Shown piece by piece: positions 34,365 through 43,654 of a stretch of DNA of 64,000 nt. Position 1 is the stretch's first letter. Each line of letters starts with the position of its first letter. Origin of the DNA: JACDHG01 sp963811585 (GTDB lineage: Bacteria > Actinomycetota > Actinomycetes > Propionibacteriales > Nocardioidaceae); contig CAWERR010000003.1 of assembly GCA_963811585.1 (NCBI GenBank), positions 124,001-188,000 on the forward strand. The letters are read 5' to 3'. The translations under genes were made by a program, and so were the position numbers. The notes under the pieces are model-generated. The model searched no databases. It had not been told where the DNA came from and saw nothing but the letters and a program-made list of their open reading frames with translations.

Positions 34365-35612
34365 TCAGCGGATGAGGTTCGCGGCTACCGAGATGACCAG
34401 ATCCGACGGCATCGTGCTGACGCGTGCTAGTTCTCCTGTGGCGTAGTTCCAGGTGATGAGGTGGTCTTGATTGGTCGTGGTCGTCACTCGGAGGAGCAGC
34501 GTTGTGTCGTCGAGCCAGTCGATGGTGCCCGTCCTAAACAGCTCACCGAAGTCACGGATCGGTAGCAGAGTGAGTGGCTCGCCGGTGTTCTCGTCGACCA
34601 CGAGTACGCCGCCCAATTCTTCCGGATCCCGCGGTGGGGTGTAGCCACCGGCCTCGTAGACGCCTGCCAAGGCGGAACCATTCGCCAACGGGCCTTCGGT
34701 CATGAGCGATCCAGCCATCATGGGGACCTCGTCGACGACACGGAGGAGGCGACCATCCGCCGCATAGGTTCTCAGCTGGTCCGGGTGCGCGTAGCTCATC
34801 GTGAGAACGGTCCCGTCCGGGCTGAACGTGGTGAGTCGTCCGTACCCAACCGGGGTGATCGTTCCGTCGTCCAGATGAACCAACGAGCCCTCGTCAGGTT
34901 GTTCTGTGGTGAGCAGCACCCCGGCGCCGTCAGCTGTCCACATAGCTGACGTGTTGAGTCCGGGGACGTCGTAACGAGTCGCCGACCCCGTCGCCAAGTC
35001 GATCAGTACGAGTTCCCGTGGTTGAGGTACGGCGAGCATGGTGCCGTCGGGCGACAACGACTGCGGCGACAGGGCCGCGCTGAGGTATCGGGCGGCATCG
35101 CGCACCCGGGTGAGTGGTACGTCGACCAGTCGCCAGCCGCCGTCGACGCCGAGGACAGCGATTGCCGTCCCCTTGCTGCCCGGAGTGGTGATCGCCATCA
35201 GGGCTCGGGTGACGGGAGACTGCGACAGCAACGGCAATCCGCTGGCGATGCCGGGGATTGCACGTGGCAGGGCCGAGTCAGCCCATGGCAGCTGCGGGAG
35301 CCTTGCACCAGACCACTCGGGCTGCACCATCCGACGTTCCAATGGGGGCGCTGTGGGGTTTCGGTCCACTGGCGTTCCCGGCGACGATGTCACCGTGGGA
35401 GACGGGCCTGTGGGGGTAGCCGTCCTGTCGATGTTCACCTGCACCACGAGGAGGGAGACAGAGGCGACCACGAGCCCGGCGACGCCTGCGACGTACCAGG
35501 GTCGCCGTCGCCGGGCGCGCCCGGCACGGCTCAGCGCTGCCGGCACGTAGTTGGGGGGCTCTACTGGTTCAGCCGCTTCGCGGAGCAGGGTTGCGATGTC
35601 CTGGTCGTTCAT
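34365..35612 (-). CDS. Membrane-anchored beta-propeller-like protein, putative anti-sigma factor
   Basis: 415 residues. A short cytoplasmic N-terminal segment (MNDQDIATLLREAAEPVEPP) and basic stretch are followed by one membrane helix at about 40-60. The large outside part is Thr/Pro-rich then repeats of WD40/TolB-like strands (LSPDGTMLAV, FSPDGTVLTM, VLVVDENTGEPL). Its ATG overlaps the stop of the sigma factor gene by 4 nt, a classic sigma/anti-sigma layout. A cytoplasmic anti-sigma domain motif (zinc HCC) is not seen, so the function is inferred from context. Confidence 0.7.
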   Translation of the reverse strand: MNDQDIATLLREAAEPVEPPNYVPAALSRAGRARRRRPWYVAGVAGLVVASVSLLVVQVNIDRTATPTGPSPTVTSSPGTPVDRNPTAPPLERRMVQPEWSGARLPQLPWADSALPRAIPGIASGLPLLSQSPVTRALMAITTPGSKGTAIAVLGVDGGWRLVDVPLTRVRDAARYLSAALSPQSLSPDGTMLAVPQPRELVLIDLATGSATRYDVPGLNTSAMWTADGAGVLLTTEQPDEGSLVHLDDGTITPVGYGRLTTFSPDGTVLTMSYAHPDQLRTYAADGRLLRVVDEVPMMAGSLMTEGPLANGSALAGVYEAGGYTPPRDPEELGGVLVVDENTGEPLTLLPIRDFGELFRTGTIDWLDDTTLLLRVTTTTNQDHLITWNYATGELARVSTMPSDLVISVAANLIR

Positions 35613-36132
35613 GATGCGTCGTCCTGTCGGCCAACAAGGTCTCGAAGCTCGGGGGCTACCTCGCGCAGGCGCTGCTGGGCAACCGCGGCCTGCTTCTTCA
35701 CCGTCCCCACGGTGACGCCGAGTACCTCCGCCGTCTGTGCCGCGGTGAGGTCGTCGAAGTACCGCAGCACCAACACCGCCCGCTGCTTCACCGTCAACCG
35801 GGCCAGCGCGTCGCGGACCAACATCGGCCGATCTTGGGCGTCGGGGTCTGGATCGCTCAGGGCCAGTTCATCGTTCACAAGCTCGAGGGGGACTCGCGGC
35901 GACTGCGCCACCACGAGATGTTGCTGCGGTAGATGATCGTGCGGATATAGGCCTCCGGGTTCCCGCCCCGCAGCCGATCCCAGCGCAACGCCACCTTGAA
36001 CAGTGCGTCTTGGACCAGGTCCTCAGCCCGATGCAGGTCAGCGGTAATGAGGAACGTGGATCGCAACAGCGCGTGCTGTCGGGACGCTGCCCACGTCTCG
36101 AAGGAGCCGAGCGGGTCCTGGTCAGGCTCCAT
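35609..36132 (-). pseudogene. SigE-type ECF sigma factor, interrupted by a 1-bp frameshift
   Basis: The two halves lie in different frames. The upstream frame (from ATG 36132, AGGAGG at a slightly long distance) carries region 2: RAEDLVQDALFKVALRW and YIRTIIYRSNISWWR. It then hits a stop at 35,875. The downstream frame carries region 4: RLTVKQRAVLVLRYFDDLTA and VGTVKKQ. The join falls in GTCCCCCTC (about 35,887-35,897): adding one C to the run of five gives a continuous protein of about 174 residues. The actinobacterial SigE-like family is clear. A real mutation, a read error, or slippage at the C run that restores the frame are all possible. Confidence 0.8.
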
Positions 36133-36242
36133 CGCGTATCGACACCTCCTTGTGTATCTGTAACGCTCACCAACCACCAGAAGGTTGAAGCCACGCCGAG
36201 TTCTTCGGCGGCTCCCTCGGCACTCCGCCCTCAGCCGGTGGG

Positions 36243-36968
36243 CTAGCCGACGACTTCAGTCCGCACGAGGACGCCAATCTTGTCGATGCGGTGCTCGGGG
36301 TTCTTGAACTCGTCAGCCCAGTAGTTGCCTTCGGCGTGGTCCTCCATCGTCGCGCAGGTGGACAGCGTGAGGAACGCCCGCCTCGGCGGCTCACCTGGGC
36401 TGCCTGGCACCGCGGCACGCTGCTCGGCAAGTGACCGAGGCGATCGGAACGATGTCTCGCGGGTGCCGCGGATCTCGTAGATGTAGCGGACGCCAGCGGA
36501 CGTGACCACAGCTCGTTGACCGACGCGAAGGGCGGGCAGCATTCGGAAGGCCTCCGTCGAGGACGTCCGATGCGCGGTGATCTGGTAGTTGCCGAGTCCG
36601 CCCGGGCCTACGCCTCCTTGCGGACCGTGCGGACTCGCTGCCACGCCACCATTCTGGATGCGCGTGCCGGGAGCGTCGTCGGTCTTGCCGGTGTAGGGCA
36701 CGACTGCCAGATCGTGGAGTCCAATGCCCGGAATGCTCAACCTCGCTCGCCGGGGCTGCCCATCGCTGACGATGGCTCGCGGGACCTTCGCCTCGATGCT
36801 CTCGTTCGGCGGGTCCGGCTGAGGGCTGGCGGGGAAGACGCGGTGCGGTGACGTGGTCGGTGCGCGTGATGCTGAGTGCGTCGATCGCGTGGACGCCTCG
36901 CTACAGGAGACCAGCATCGCGGCCGCCGCCACGAGGACGGCGGTCGTCGCAGGCGCGCGGCCGCTCAT
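36243..36968 (-). CDS. Lipoprotein sortase (class E/F-like)
   Basis: 241 residues from ATG 36968. The N-terminus is a lipoprotein signal with lipobox LVSC (Cys22), so it is anchored outside the membrane, then a Ser/Thr/Pro-rich linker. The sortase barrel has the catalytic His in YQITAHRTS, Cys in LTLSTCAT and a candidate Arg in EHRIDKIG. The TLSTC-like motif fits actinobacterial class E or F sortases. A sortase tethered as a lipoprotein is unusual. No LPxTG substrate gene was noticed nearby. It is between the broken sigma operon and a broken lipoprotein hydrolase. Confidence 0.78.
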   Translation of the reverse strand: MSGRAPATTAVLVAAAAMLVSCSEASTRSTHSASRAPTTSPHRVFPASPQPDPPNESIEAKVPRAIVSDGQPRRARLSIPGIGLHDLAVVPYTGKTDDAPGTRIQNGGVAASPHGPQGGVGPGGLGNYQITAHRTSSTEAFRMLPALRVGQRAVVTSAGVRYIYEIRGTRETSFRSPRSLAEQRAAVPGSPGEPPRRAFLTLSTCATMEDHAEGNYWADEFKNPEHRIDKIGVLVRTEVVG

Positions 36969-37031
36969 ATCCCCAGCGTACGGCGGCACGTACGGTGGAA
37001 GGCAGACGCAGGCCCACCCCGGAGGTACACG

Positions 37032-38173
37032 ATGCGTTCACGGTGCCGGAGCCTGACCGTGCTGGCGGTCAGCGCTGTCCTTCTCGCCGGTTGCAGCGCC
37101 GACGAGCCCGAGACAAATGTGGGTGACGAGTCCGTGGCGTCGACGCCGGGATCGCCGAGCGACCCGACCTCGCCGGACGATGCGCTCGACGATGACGAGT
37201 CCGCCGAGCCCGAGGTCACCAGCCCCACCGTCGAACCGGAGGAGACCGAGGGTGGAGGTGACGGAGAGCAAGCCGGTCCACCGGTCTCCGTGCTCGGTCT
37301 GGCCGAGCAGCGGCACCGGGGTGACCGGCTGCGGTTGGGTGCTGTCCGAGAGCAGTCGTCCGAGTACACGTCATACGACGTGACCTTCCGAAGCCGCAGC
37401 ACCACCGGAATCGGCGAGGAGTCCTACACCATCACTGGGGTCCTCAACGTGCCGACCGGGCGTGGTCCCTTCCCGGCAGTGGTGCTGGCGCACGGCTACA
37501 TCGACCCGGCGTATCTACGTGCGCGGCCAGGGGATGACCCGCGAGCGCGGGTACCTGGCCGCGCGCGGCTACATCGCCTTGCACGTCGACTACCGCAACC
37601 ACGCCGAGTCGGATGATGACCCGCTCTACCAGGTCCGGATGCGCCTGGGCTACAGCGCTGACGTGATCAACGCGGTCAAGGCCCTGCGCAGGTCGCAGAC
37701 CGTCCCGGTCGACGACGACCGGGTGGCTCTGTTCGGCCGCTCGATGGGCGGGGGCGTGATCCTGAAGGCGCTCGTCGCCGAGCCGGGCCTGGTGCAGGCA
37801 GCCGCCCCGTGGGCCTCGGTCTCATCGCTTGAGGCGCAGAACTACGACCAGTTCATTCGCCCGGATCCGGAGGACGCAGGCCTTCGCGACCAGTTGTCCC
37901 GTCGCCACGGCACGCCCGATCAGAGCCCGGGCTTCTGGCGGGCAGAACTCTTCTCGCCCGTACTTCGACCTGATCACCGAGCCGGTGCTGATGGTGCACG
38001 GGCGGTTCGACGACACCTGCCCGCCGCCTTGGGCCACCGCGACCCACCACGCGCTCACAGAGGCAGGTGTGAACGCCCAATTGCAGTGGTACGACGACGG
38101 GCACGCCTTCGGGCCGGCCTTCATCGCGGCGATGAATCGCACCGTGCGGTTCTTCGACCAGCGACTCGGCTGA
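37032..38173 (+). pseudogene. Lipoprotein alpha/beta-hydrolase with two frameshifts
   Basis: GGAGG and ATG 37032 begin a lipoprotein (lipobox LAGC, Cys21) with a long acidic Thr/Pro linker, then VVLAHGYIDPA. Near 37,512 the frame is lost; the next frame continues IYVRGQGMTRERGYLAARGY and the nucleophile elbow GRSMGGG. Near 37,950 it shifts again to YFDLITEPVLMVHGRFDD and DDGHAFG (catalytic Asp and His). Removing one base at each spot restores a dienelactone-hydrolase/S9-like protein of about 380 residues. As given it would be non-functional. Both breaks are single extra bases, so read errors should be considered. Confidence 0.8.
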
Positions 38174-38208
38174 GCGCCACTGGGCAACGGTCCTGGTCGG
38201 GGTGCTGG

Positions 38209-38580
38209 CTAGCCTCGCCGGGCTTCGTCGAAGGCCTTGATGGCGCGCTTGGTTGCGGTCATCCGCCAGGCTTCCTCGAGGAGCTCGAACACCTCGTCGG
38301 GGTCAGCGAGCTCGAGCCGGACCCTCACCCAGGCCGACGAGTTCGTGGCCCAGCCGGCCTCGTAGACCTCAGGTGCGGTCGCCAGCAGGGCGGCACGCTC
38401 ATCGTGGTGTGCCTTGATCATCGCCCGATTCTCGGGGTGGTTGACCCAGGCGAAGCCTTTGCCTTTGAACGTGATGTTGGTCCAGTTGAGGCCCTCCTTG
38501 AGAACGATCTCTGGCAGTTCGGTCGACATCTCGACGAGCTGGGAGGAGGAGAGCGTGTCTTGTCTACTCACAGGAGTCAT
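38209..38580 (-). CDS. MmcQ/YjbR-family protein
   Basis: 123 residues. Double-wing CyaY-like fold typical of MmcQ/YjbR: FKGKGFAWVNHPE, HHDERAALLATAPEVYE and SSAWVRVRLELADPDEVFELL (each shown in part). Members are called DNA-binding by structural analogy but their role is not established. The stop lies 35 bp from the convergent broken hydrolase gene. Confidence 0.82.
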   Translation of the reverse strand: MTPVSRQDTLSSSQLVEMSTELPEIVLKEGLNWTNITFKGKGFAWVNHPENRAMIKAHHDERAALLATAPEVYEAGWATNSSAWVRVRLELADPDEVFELLEEAWRMTATKRAIKAFDEARRG

Positions 38581-38692
38581 CGTGCCACCGGGCTCCGACG
38601 CTCTGCCTCTTGCGCCGGTGGGTTGGCGTCAACAGGCTGGAGGAGAGCAGCCCGAGCTTGTCGGGCTCAAAGTCCAGACCTTTGGAGGGTCA

Positions 38693-39283
38693 ATGAGCAC
38701 GACTTCTGCACCGCCCACGTACCCCGCGCGCTTCGAGGTCGACTACCCGAGCCAGCACAATCGGCTCACGGCCCTGTTCCGCGTGGTGCTGATCATTCCG
38801 ATCGTGCTTGTCAATGAGGTGCTCACGGCTGGCGTCGCCAGCGGGTTGTTCTTAGCCACCTTGCTGATGATCCTTTTCCGGCACCGGTACCCCCGATGGT
38901 GGTTCGACTTCGCCGTAGAGCTCACTCGGTTCGGCGCCCGAATAGGCGCCTACCTCGTCCTGCTCACCGACAAGTACCCCTCGACTGTCGAGGAACAGGA
39001 TGTCCACATCGAGATCGACTACCCCGAGGCCGAACAGGACTTGAACCGTGGGTTGCCGTTGGTGAAGTGGTTCCTCGCCATCCCGCATTTCGTGGTTCTC
39101 ATCATCTTGTCCGCGGCGGCTTTCATAGTGGTCGTCATCGCGTGGTTCGCGATCTTGATCACCGGACGCTATCCATGGGGGCTGTTCGACTTCGTGGTCG
39201 GCGTCGGCCGCTGGTGGCTGCGCGTCCAGGCATACGCGTTCCTTCTCGTCACCGACGAGTACCCGCCGTTCTCGCTCAGATGA
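38693..39283 (+). CDS. DUF4389 membrane protein
   Basis: 196 residues with four membrane helices. The repeat-like RFGARIGAYLVLLTDKYPS and WWLRVQAYAFLLVTDEYPPF, with FDFVVGVGRW, are hallmarks of DUF4389. Its function is unknown; it is common in actinobacteria. GGAGG lies 5 nt before ATG 38693, deciding the start within a longer frame. Confidence 0.85.
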   Translation: MSTTSAPPTYPARFEVDYPSQHNRLTALFRVVLIIPIVLVNEVLTAGVASGLFLATLLMILFRHRYPRWWFDFAVELTRFGARIGAYLVLLTDKYPSTVEEQDVHIEIDYPEAEQDLNRGLPLVKWFLAIPHFVVLIILSAAAFIVVVIAWFAILITGRYPWGLFDFVVGVGRWWLRVQAYAFLLVTDEYPPFSLR

Positions 39284-39317
39284 GCTCCACCGGGAGATCG
39301 CCAGCGATGAGCACGCC

Positions 39318-39713
39318 CTACGGGCGGAGGAGGAAGTACTCAACGAAGTCGCAGCAGCGTCCATCGCCGTCGAATCGCATGATGAAGCAGTTCTCGTAGG
39401 TGCGGACGACGGGCCCGTCAGGCACTTCGCGGTACCGCGAAGTGCCGGTGGCCACGACCGTGTCACCGTCGACGGCGACCGGGGAGTACTCGGCTTCGTA
39501 GGTGCCAGGCGCGTCGCGGGTGGAGCCGTCATCCGACGTACCCTCTCCGAGCCATGAGTCGACGACGGCCTGCCGACCGACGATCGGTTCGTCATACGGG
39601 TGGTAGCGGTAGACGACGTCCTCACTGAACAAGGCACTGACGTCGGCTGGGTCGTAGGACAGCCACGCGTCGACGTATCGGTTGAGCCAGTTCTGAGCAC
39701 TGTCGAGCTCCAT
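39318..39713 (-). CDS. SnoaL/NTF2-like protein
   Basis: 131 residues. Typical small cone fold: WLNRYVDAWLSYDPADVSALFSEDVVYRYHP near the start (in two blocks), IVGRQAVVDSW, and closing strands FIMRFDGDGRCCDFVEYFL. SnoaL-like proteins may be isomerases, hydratases or carriers; substrate unknown. It is the second gene after the toroid protein at 39,723, 9 bp apart and likely co-transcribed. Confidence 0.85.
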   Translation of the reverse strand: MELDSAQNWLNRYVDAWLSYDPADVSALFSEDVVYRYHPYDEPIVGRQAVVDSWLGEGTSDDGSTRDAPGTYEAEYSPVAVDGDTVVATGTSRYREVPDGPVVRTYENCFIMRFDGDGRCCDFVEYFLLRP

Positions 39714-39722
39714 CGGCCCAGC

Positions 39723-40661
39723 CTATTCCGGATGACTGCCTGGTAAGGAACGTGCTCCGGGTGCCAGCCGACCGTATACCAGGAGGGTCCGCAAGGCCTG
39801 GAGCGTCGTGATCCCGCGCCACTCCAGGCTGGCGGCGGCTCCAGGTGGCTCCCACGTGATCGCCCAGCCACCATCGGGCTGCTGGTCTCGGGCCAGGCGT
39901 TCGAGGTGACCTTCGACCGTTGCGTCGTCGAAGAGCCGCCGCCACGGACTGTCGGGTGATGGCGCCAGTTGGAGCGGCCTCACTCCGTATTCTGGATCCG
40001 TCGGGTCGGGGCGGTACCACTCCGCTCCCGCCAGCCAGTCGCCGACGCGTGCCAAAACGGTGTGTGCCCGACCTCGATCGGGCACGTTGGCGAGGAACAC
40101 CAGCACCTCGCGCAGCGAGTGGGCGTCTTCGTCGAACCCTGAGTCCAGCTTCGCCCAGGTCCAGTCTGTGGCGCGGTCGAGCCACGGGTGCACAACGCCT
40201 ATCTGGTGCAACCGCCCAGCCAGTCCGGCGGTTGGATTCAATGCGGGGGCGTAGGCCCAGTCGCTCCAGTGGTCGGCCCGGGGATAGCCCTCAATGACCG
40301 GGAAGGCCAGGGGCACGGACCCATCTGCTGACGCGACCGAATCCAGCCAGTCGCAGGCCCCGAGGACCAAACTGTCGACGCCGAGGTCCCCTGGCAGATC
40401 CAGGACTCCCCCGCGTGCTTCGCCAGCCATGAGCAGAATGTCGAGGGCGCTCTCCACGTCGATGGGAAGGCTGTCAGGGCAGCGCTTGTCGGGCTCGAGG
40501 CCGTGGCCGAACCCGCCGTCTGGGTTGCGGTAAGCCCGGACGGCGTGGATGACGCCGGAGACGTCATCGCCATCGAAGATCATGGCGGCGAGGCGGCGCT
40601 CGATGAGGCGACCCTCACGATCGAGGAAAGCCCGGCCGGCAGCCAGTATGTCGTCGCTCAC
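39723..40661 (-). CDS. Prenyltransferase/squalene-cyclase-like alpha-toroid protein
   Basis: 312 residues, soluble. Internal helical hairpins with the QW-like repeats NPDGGFGHG and QPDGGWAITW fit the (alpha/alpha) toroid of squalene-cyclase and prenyltransferase families. The catalytic DxDD of cyclases is absent, so enzyme activity of that kind is unlikely. ATG 40661. It heads a two-gene unit with the SnoaL-like gene. Confidence 0.65.
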   Translation of the reverse strand: MSDDILAAGRAFLDREGRLIERRLAAMIFDGDDVSGVIHAVRAYRNPDGGFGHGLEPDKRCPDSLPIDVESALDILLMAGEARGGVLDLPGDLGVDSLVLGACDWLDSVASADGSVPLAFPVIEGYPRADHWSDWAYAPALNPTAGLAGRLHQIGVVHPWLDRATDWTWAKLDSGFDEDAHSLREVLVFLANVPDRGRAHTVLARVGDWLAGAEWYRPDPTDPEYGVRPLQLAPSPDSPWRRLFDDATVEGHLERLARDQQPDGGWAITWEPPGAAASLEWRGITTLQALRTLLVYGRLAPGARSLPGSHPE

Positions 40662-40739
40662 GCAGGCAGTGTGGCATGAGCCTCCGACAAGCTGCGAAAA
40701 CCTGTTTTAGGTCCGGGCTTCGCTCTCTAGCCTTCGGGG

Positions 40740-41639
40740 ATGGAACTGCGCTTCTTCGACGAACCACAAGAGTTCCTCGACGTCACGGGTGACCACCTCG
40801 GACGGCAGCCAGTCCTGAGCACGGTGGTCACCACAGTCGCCGAACGCATCGCGCGTGAACAGACAGCCGGCATTCCCTGGCCGGCCGAAGTCCCGTGCTG
40901 GTTCGTTGCGGTGTTGGAGGACGATGAGGTGGTCGGAGCCGCCATGCGCACCGCGCCGTTCGGCACCTACCCGTTGTTCATGCTCCCGATGCCGGACGAC
41001 GCGGCTCGCGACCTTGCGCGGGCGGTGCTTGAGCGAGGCGAGCAGGTCTCCGCAGCGAACGGCTGCCTGCCCGCTGTCCAGCTGTTCTGCAGCGAGGTCG
41101 CAGCCCGTTGTGGTGGCTCGGCCGAGGTCGCCGTACACACGAGGCTGTTCGAGCTCGACCGGCTCATCGAGCCACCACCGGTCGAAGGCAGGCTGCGTCC
41201 GGCACAATCCGACGAGGAGGCATTGGTTGTTCGGTGGTACGACGCGTTCATGGTCGACGCCGACGAACAGGCCGGTCGGCCCAAGGGATCCAGCGCTCAC
41301 GAGGCGCCGGAGGCCGACGTGGTGCGCCGCAACATGGACGAGGGCCGGATCCTGGTCTGGGAGAACGACGCCGGACGACCGGTCAGCGTGTTGGGCGCCA
41401 GTCAGCCGGCGTACGGGGTGAGCCGGATCGGGCCGGTGTACACCCCACCGAAGGACCGCAGGCACGGGTTCGCGAGTGCCGCCGTCGCGGAGGCCTCCCG
41501 AAGGATCCTGGCGCAGGGTGCGCGCGCCTGCCTGTTCACCGACCAAGCGAACCCGACATCAAACAAGATCTACCAACGGCTCGGCTACCGCGCCGTCGTA
41601 GACATGGCGATGATGGTCGTGCAACCGACGACGTCGTAG
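40740..41639 (+). CDS. GNAT-family N-acetyltransferase
   Basis: 299 residues. The C-terminal half is a GNAT fold: RISRIGPVYTPP-like SRIGPVYTPPKDRRHGFASA with the acetyl-CoA-binding RRHGFA, then NPTSNKIYQRLGYRAV. The N-terminal half has a weaker GNAT-like pattern, as in two-domain acetyltransferases. Acceptor unknown. TAGCCT (40728-40733) ends 6 nt before ATG 40740, again consistent with a leaderless transcript. Confidence 0.86.
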   Translation: MELRFFDEPQEFLDVTGDHLGRQPVLSTVVTTVAERIAREQTAGIPWPAEVPCWFVAVLEDDEVVGAAMRTAPFGTYPLFMLPMPDDAARDLARAVLERGEQVSAANGCLPAVQLFCSEVAARCGGSAEVAVHTRLFELDRLIEPPPVEGRLRPAQSDEEALVVRWYDAFMVDADEQAGRPKGSSAHEAPEADVVRRNMDEGRILVWENDAGRPVSVLGASQPAYGVSRIGPVYTPPKDRRHGFASAAVAEASRRILAQGARACLFTDQANPTSNKIYQRLGYRAVVDMAMMVVQPTTS

Positions 41640-41678
41640 GGTCCGATGAGATCTCACGACGGGAGAAGTCGAACTGCC

Positions 41679-42546
41679 ATGACAACGACGCACCTGCTGG
41701 AAACCGCCGAGGCCGACATCGCCTATGACGTCCACGGCCCGCTGCCCACCGCCGACGGACGCCCACCGCTGTTCATGATCGGCCAGCCCATGGACGCCAG
41801 CGGCTTCGCCACGTTGGCGTCACATTTCCCCGACCGCACCGTGGTCACCACTGACCCGCGCGGCCTCGGCCGCAGCACCCGCAAGGACGGCCGGGTCGAC
41901 CATGCGCCCACGGTCCAGGCCGATGACGTGCACGCCGTGATCGAGGCGCTCGGCGTCGGCCCGGTCGAGATGTTCGGGAGCAGTGGCGGCGCGGTGGCCG
42001 GGCTGGCGCTCGTGGCGGCGTACCCCGACGACGTGACCACTCTGGTGGCGCACGAGCCGCCGCTCATCCCGGTGCTCCCCGACGCCGAGGCTGCCGAGCG
42101 AGCCCGCGCCGGCTTTCGCGGACGCCTACCAGGCCAAGGGGTCGGGTGCCGGCATGGCGGCCTTCATCGCGATGACGTCGTGGCAGGGCGAGTTCAACGA
42201 CGACTACTTCGCCCAGCCCGCGCCGGATCCCGCCGCGTTCGGGATGCCGGCCGAGGACGACGGCACCCGTGACGACCCGCTGCTCTCCGACCGGTCCTGG
42301 GCGGTCAGCAGCTACCGCCCCGATGTCGACGCGCTGGCCGCGGCGCCGACGCGCGTCGTGATCGCCGTCGGCGAGGAGTCCCTGGGCACCTTCACCGGTC
42401 GCACGGCGGTGGCCACCGCCGAACTGCTCGGGCAGCAGGCGACCGTGTTCCCGAGCCACCACGGCGGCTTCCTCGGTGGCGAGTTCGGATACGCCGGCCA
42501 ACCCGAGGCGTTCGCGCGCAGGCTGCGCGAGGTCCTCGACGCCTAA
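41679..42546 (+). pseudogene. Alpha/beta-hydrolase with one frameshift
   Basis: The first frame (ATG 41679) codes for an alpha/beta-hydrolase N-terminus: PLFMIGQPM, DPRGLGRS and nucleophile elbow FGSSGGA. Near 42,111 the frame changes; the second frame continues AFADAYQAKGSGAGMAAFIA and later VFPSHHGGFLGG with the catalytic His. Deleting one G in GCCGGCTTT restores a protein of about 288 residues. A single-base read error is as likely as a real mutation. Confidence 0.78.
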
Positions 42547-42551
42547 GGGCA

Positions 42552-43487
42552 TCATCGGTCACAGCCACCGCTTCCGTCTGCGCGGAGGTGTGGGCGCATG
42601 GTGTCGATGAGCCCGGCCCGCCGGTAGGGGTCTCGGCCGGCGACCAGGAGGATGTCGCGGTGGTCCGCGAGCGCCATGGATTCGCCCGGCGCTGGTGGGA
42701 ACCACGGAAGCAGGGACTCGGCGCTCATGTAGTGATTGGCCAGGGCACGACGCATGCCGTGGCGGCCGGTGTTCGGAAGGGAGCGGTGGAGCAAGTACCC
42801 GTTGAAGATCACCGCGGTACCCGCAGGCACCTCGACAGGCACTGCGTCGGCCTCGGAGTAGCCGAAGTCGTACGCCTCATCGGTGCAGTCGAAGCGTCGA
42901 TCGTCCTGAAGCCGCATCGGGTAGAGGACTCCTGCCCGGTGGGAGCCAGGGATGACCCAGAGACAGCCGTTTTCCACGGTGGCGTCGTCCAATGCGATCC
43001 ACACACCTGCCAGCGACCGGTCACGGGTCGGGATGAAGGCCTCATCCTGGTGCCAGGCCTGCCCAGGCTTCCCCTCGGACTTAATGAAAAGCATCGACTG
43101 CATCATCTTGACGTTTGGTCCAACCAGCTGTGTGAGCGCGTCTACGACGTTCGGGTGCCTGGCCAGGCGCACCATGAGCGGTGACAGTTTGTGTGGGAAG
43201 TGGATGCACAGGTACTGCCGAAGGACTTCGTCGTCGGTCGCGTCCAGGAGAGTTCGCTTCAGGTCGGCCTCGGGCATACCGCCGAAGGCGCCGCGCAGAC
43301 CGCGACAGATCGCGGTCGTCTCATCTCGTGCGGCCGAGACCAGCGCACCATGCAAGGCGTCGGGGAGTACGACGTATCCGTCCCGCCGGTAGCTCTGGTT
43401 GAGGTCTCCGTCGGCATCCGGCTCTAGGCGCCCCTTGACAGCCGACTGACTCGATGACGAATCGATGGTGCGTGGGATGGTCGACAT
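42552..43487 (-). CDS. Phytanoyl-CoA dioxygenase (PhyH) family protein
   Basis: 311 residues. Fe(II)/2-oxoglutarate dioxygenase: iron ligands His146 and Asp148 in AWHQDEAF, and His234 in GYLLHRSLPN, with an Arg-containing 2-oxoglutarate region following. WVIPGSHRAGVL is typical of PhyH. Substrate unknown. ATG 43487 is used; a TTG at 43529 would add 14 residues. Confidence 0.88.
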   Translation of the reverse strand: MSTIPRTIDSSSSQSAVKGRLEPDADGDLNQSYRRDGYVVLPDALHGALVSAARDETTAICRGLRGAFGGMPEADLKRTLLDATDDEVLRQYLCIHFPHKLSPLMVRLARHPNVVDALTQLVGPNVKMMQSMLFIKSEGKPGQAWHQDEAFIPTRDRSLAGVWIALDDATVENGCLWVIPGSHRAGVLYPMRLQDDRRFDCTDEAYDFGYSEADAVPVEVPAGTAVIFNGYLLHRSLPNTGRHGMRRALANHYMSAESLLPWFPPAPGESMALADHRDILLVAGRDPYRRAGLIDTMRPHLRADGSGGCDR

Positions 43488-43654
43488 GACTTGGGGTTCG
43501 CCTCCAAGGGTGCGCTTGTCTGATCGCAACTAGTCTTCGGTCCTACATGCCACCATGCAAGCGGCAGGTGGTCGACCCCCATGCAGAAACACCAGAGCCG
43601 CCCGCCTTGCTACCTTGCCGCCATGAACACATCTACCTCAGGGCAGGGGCGGGC

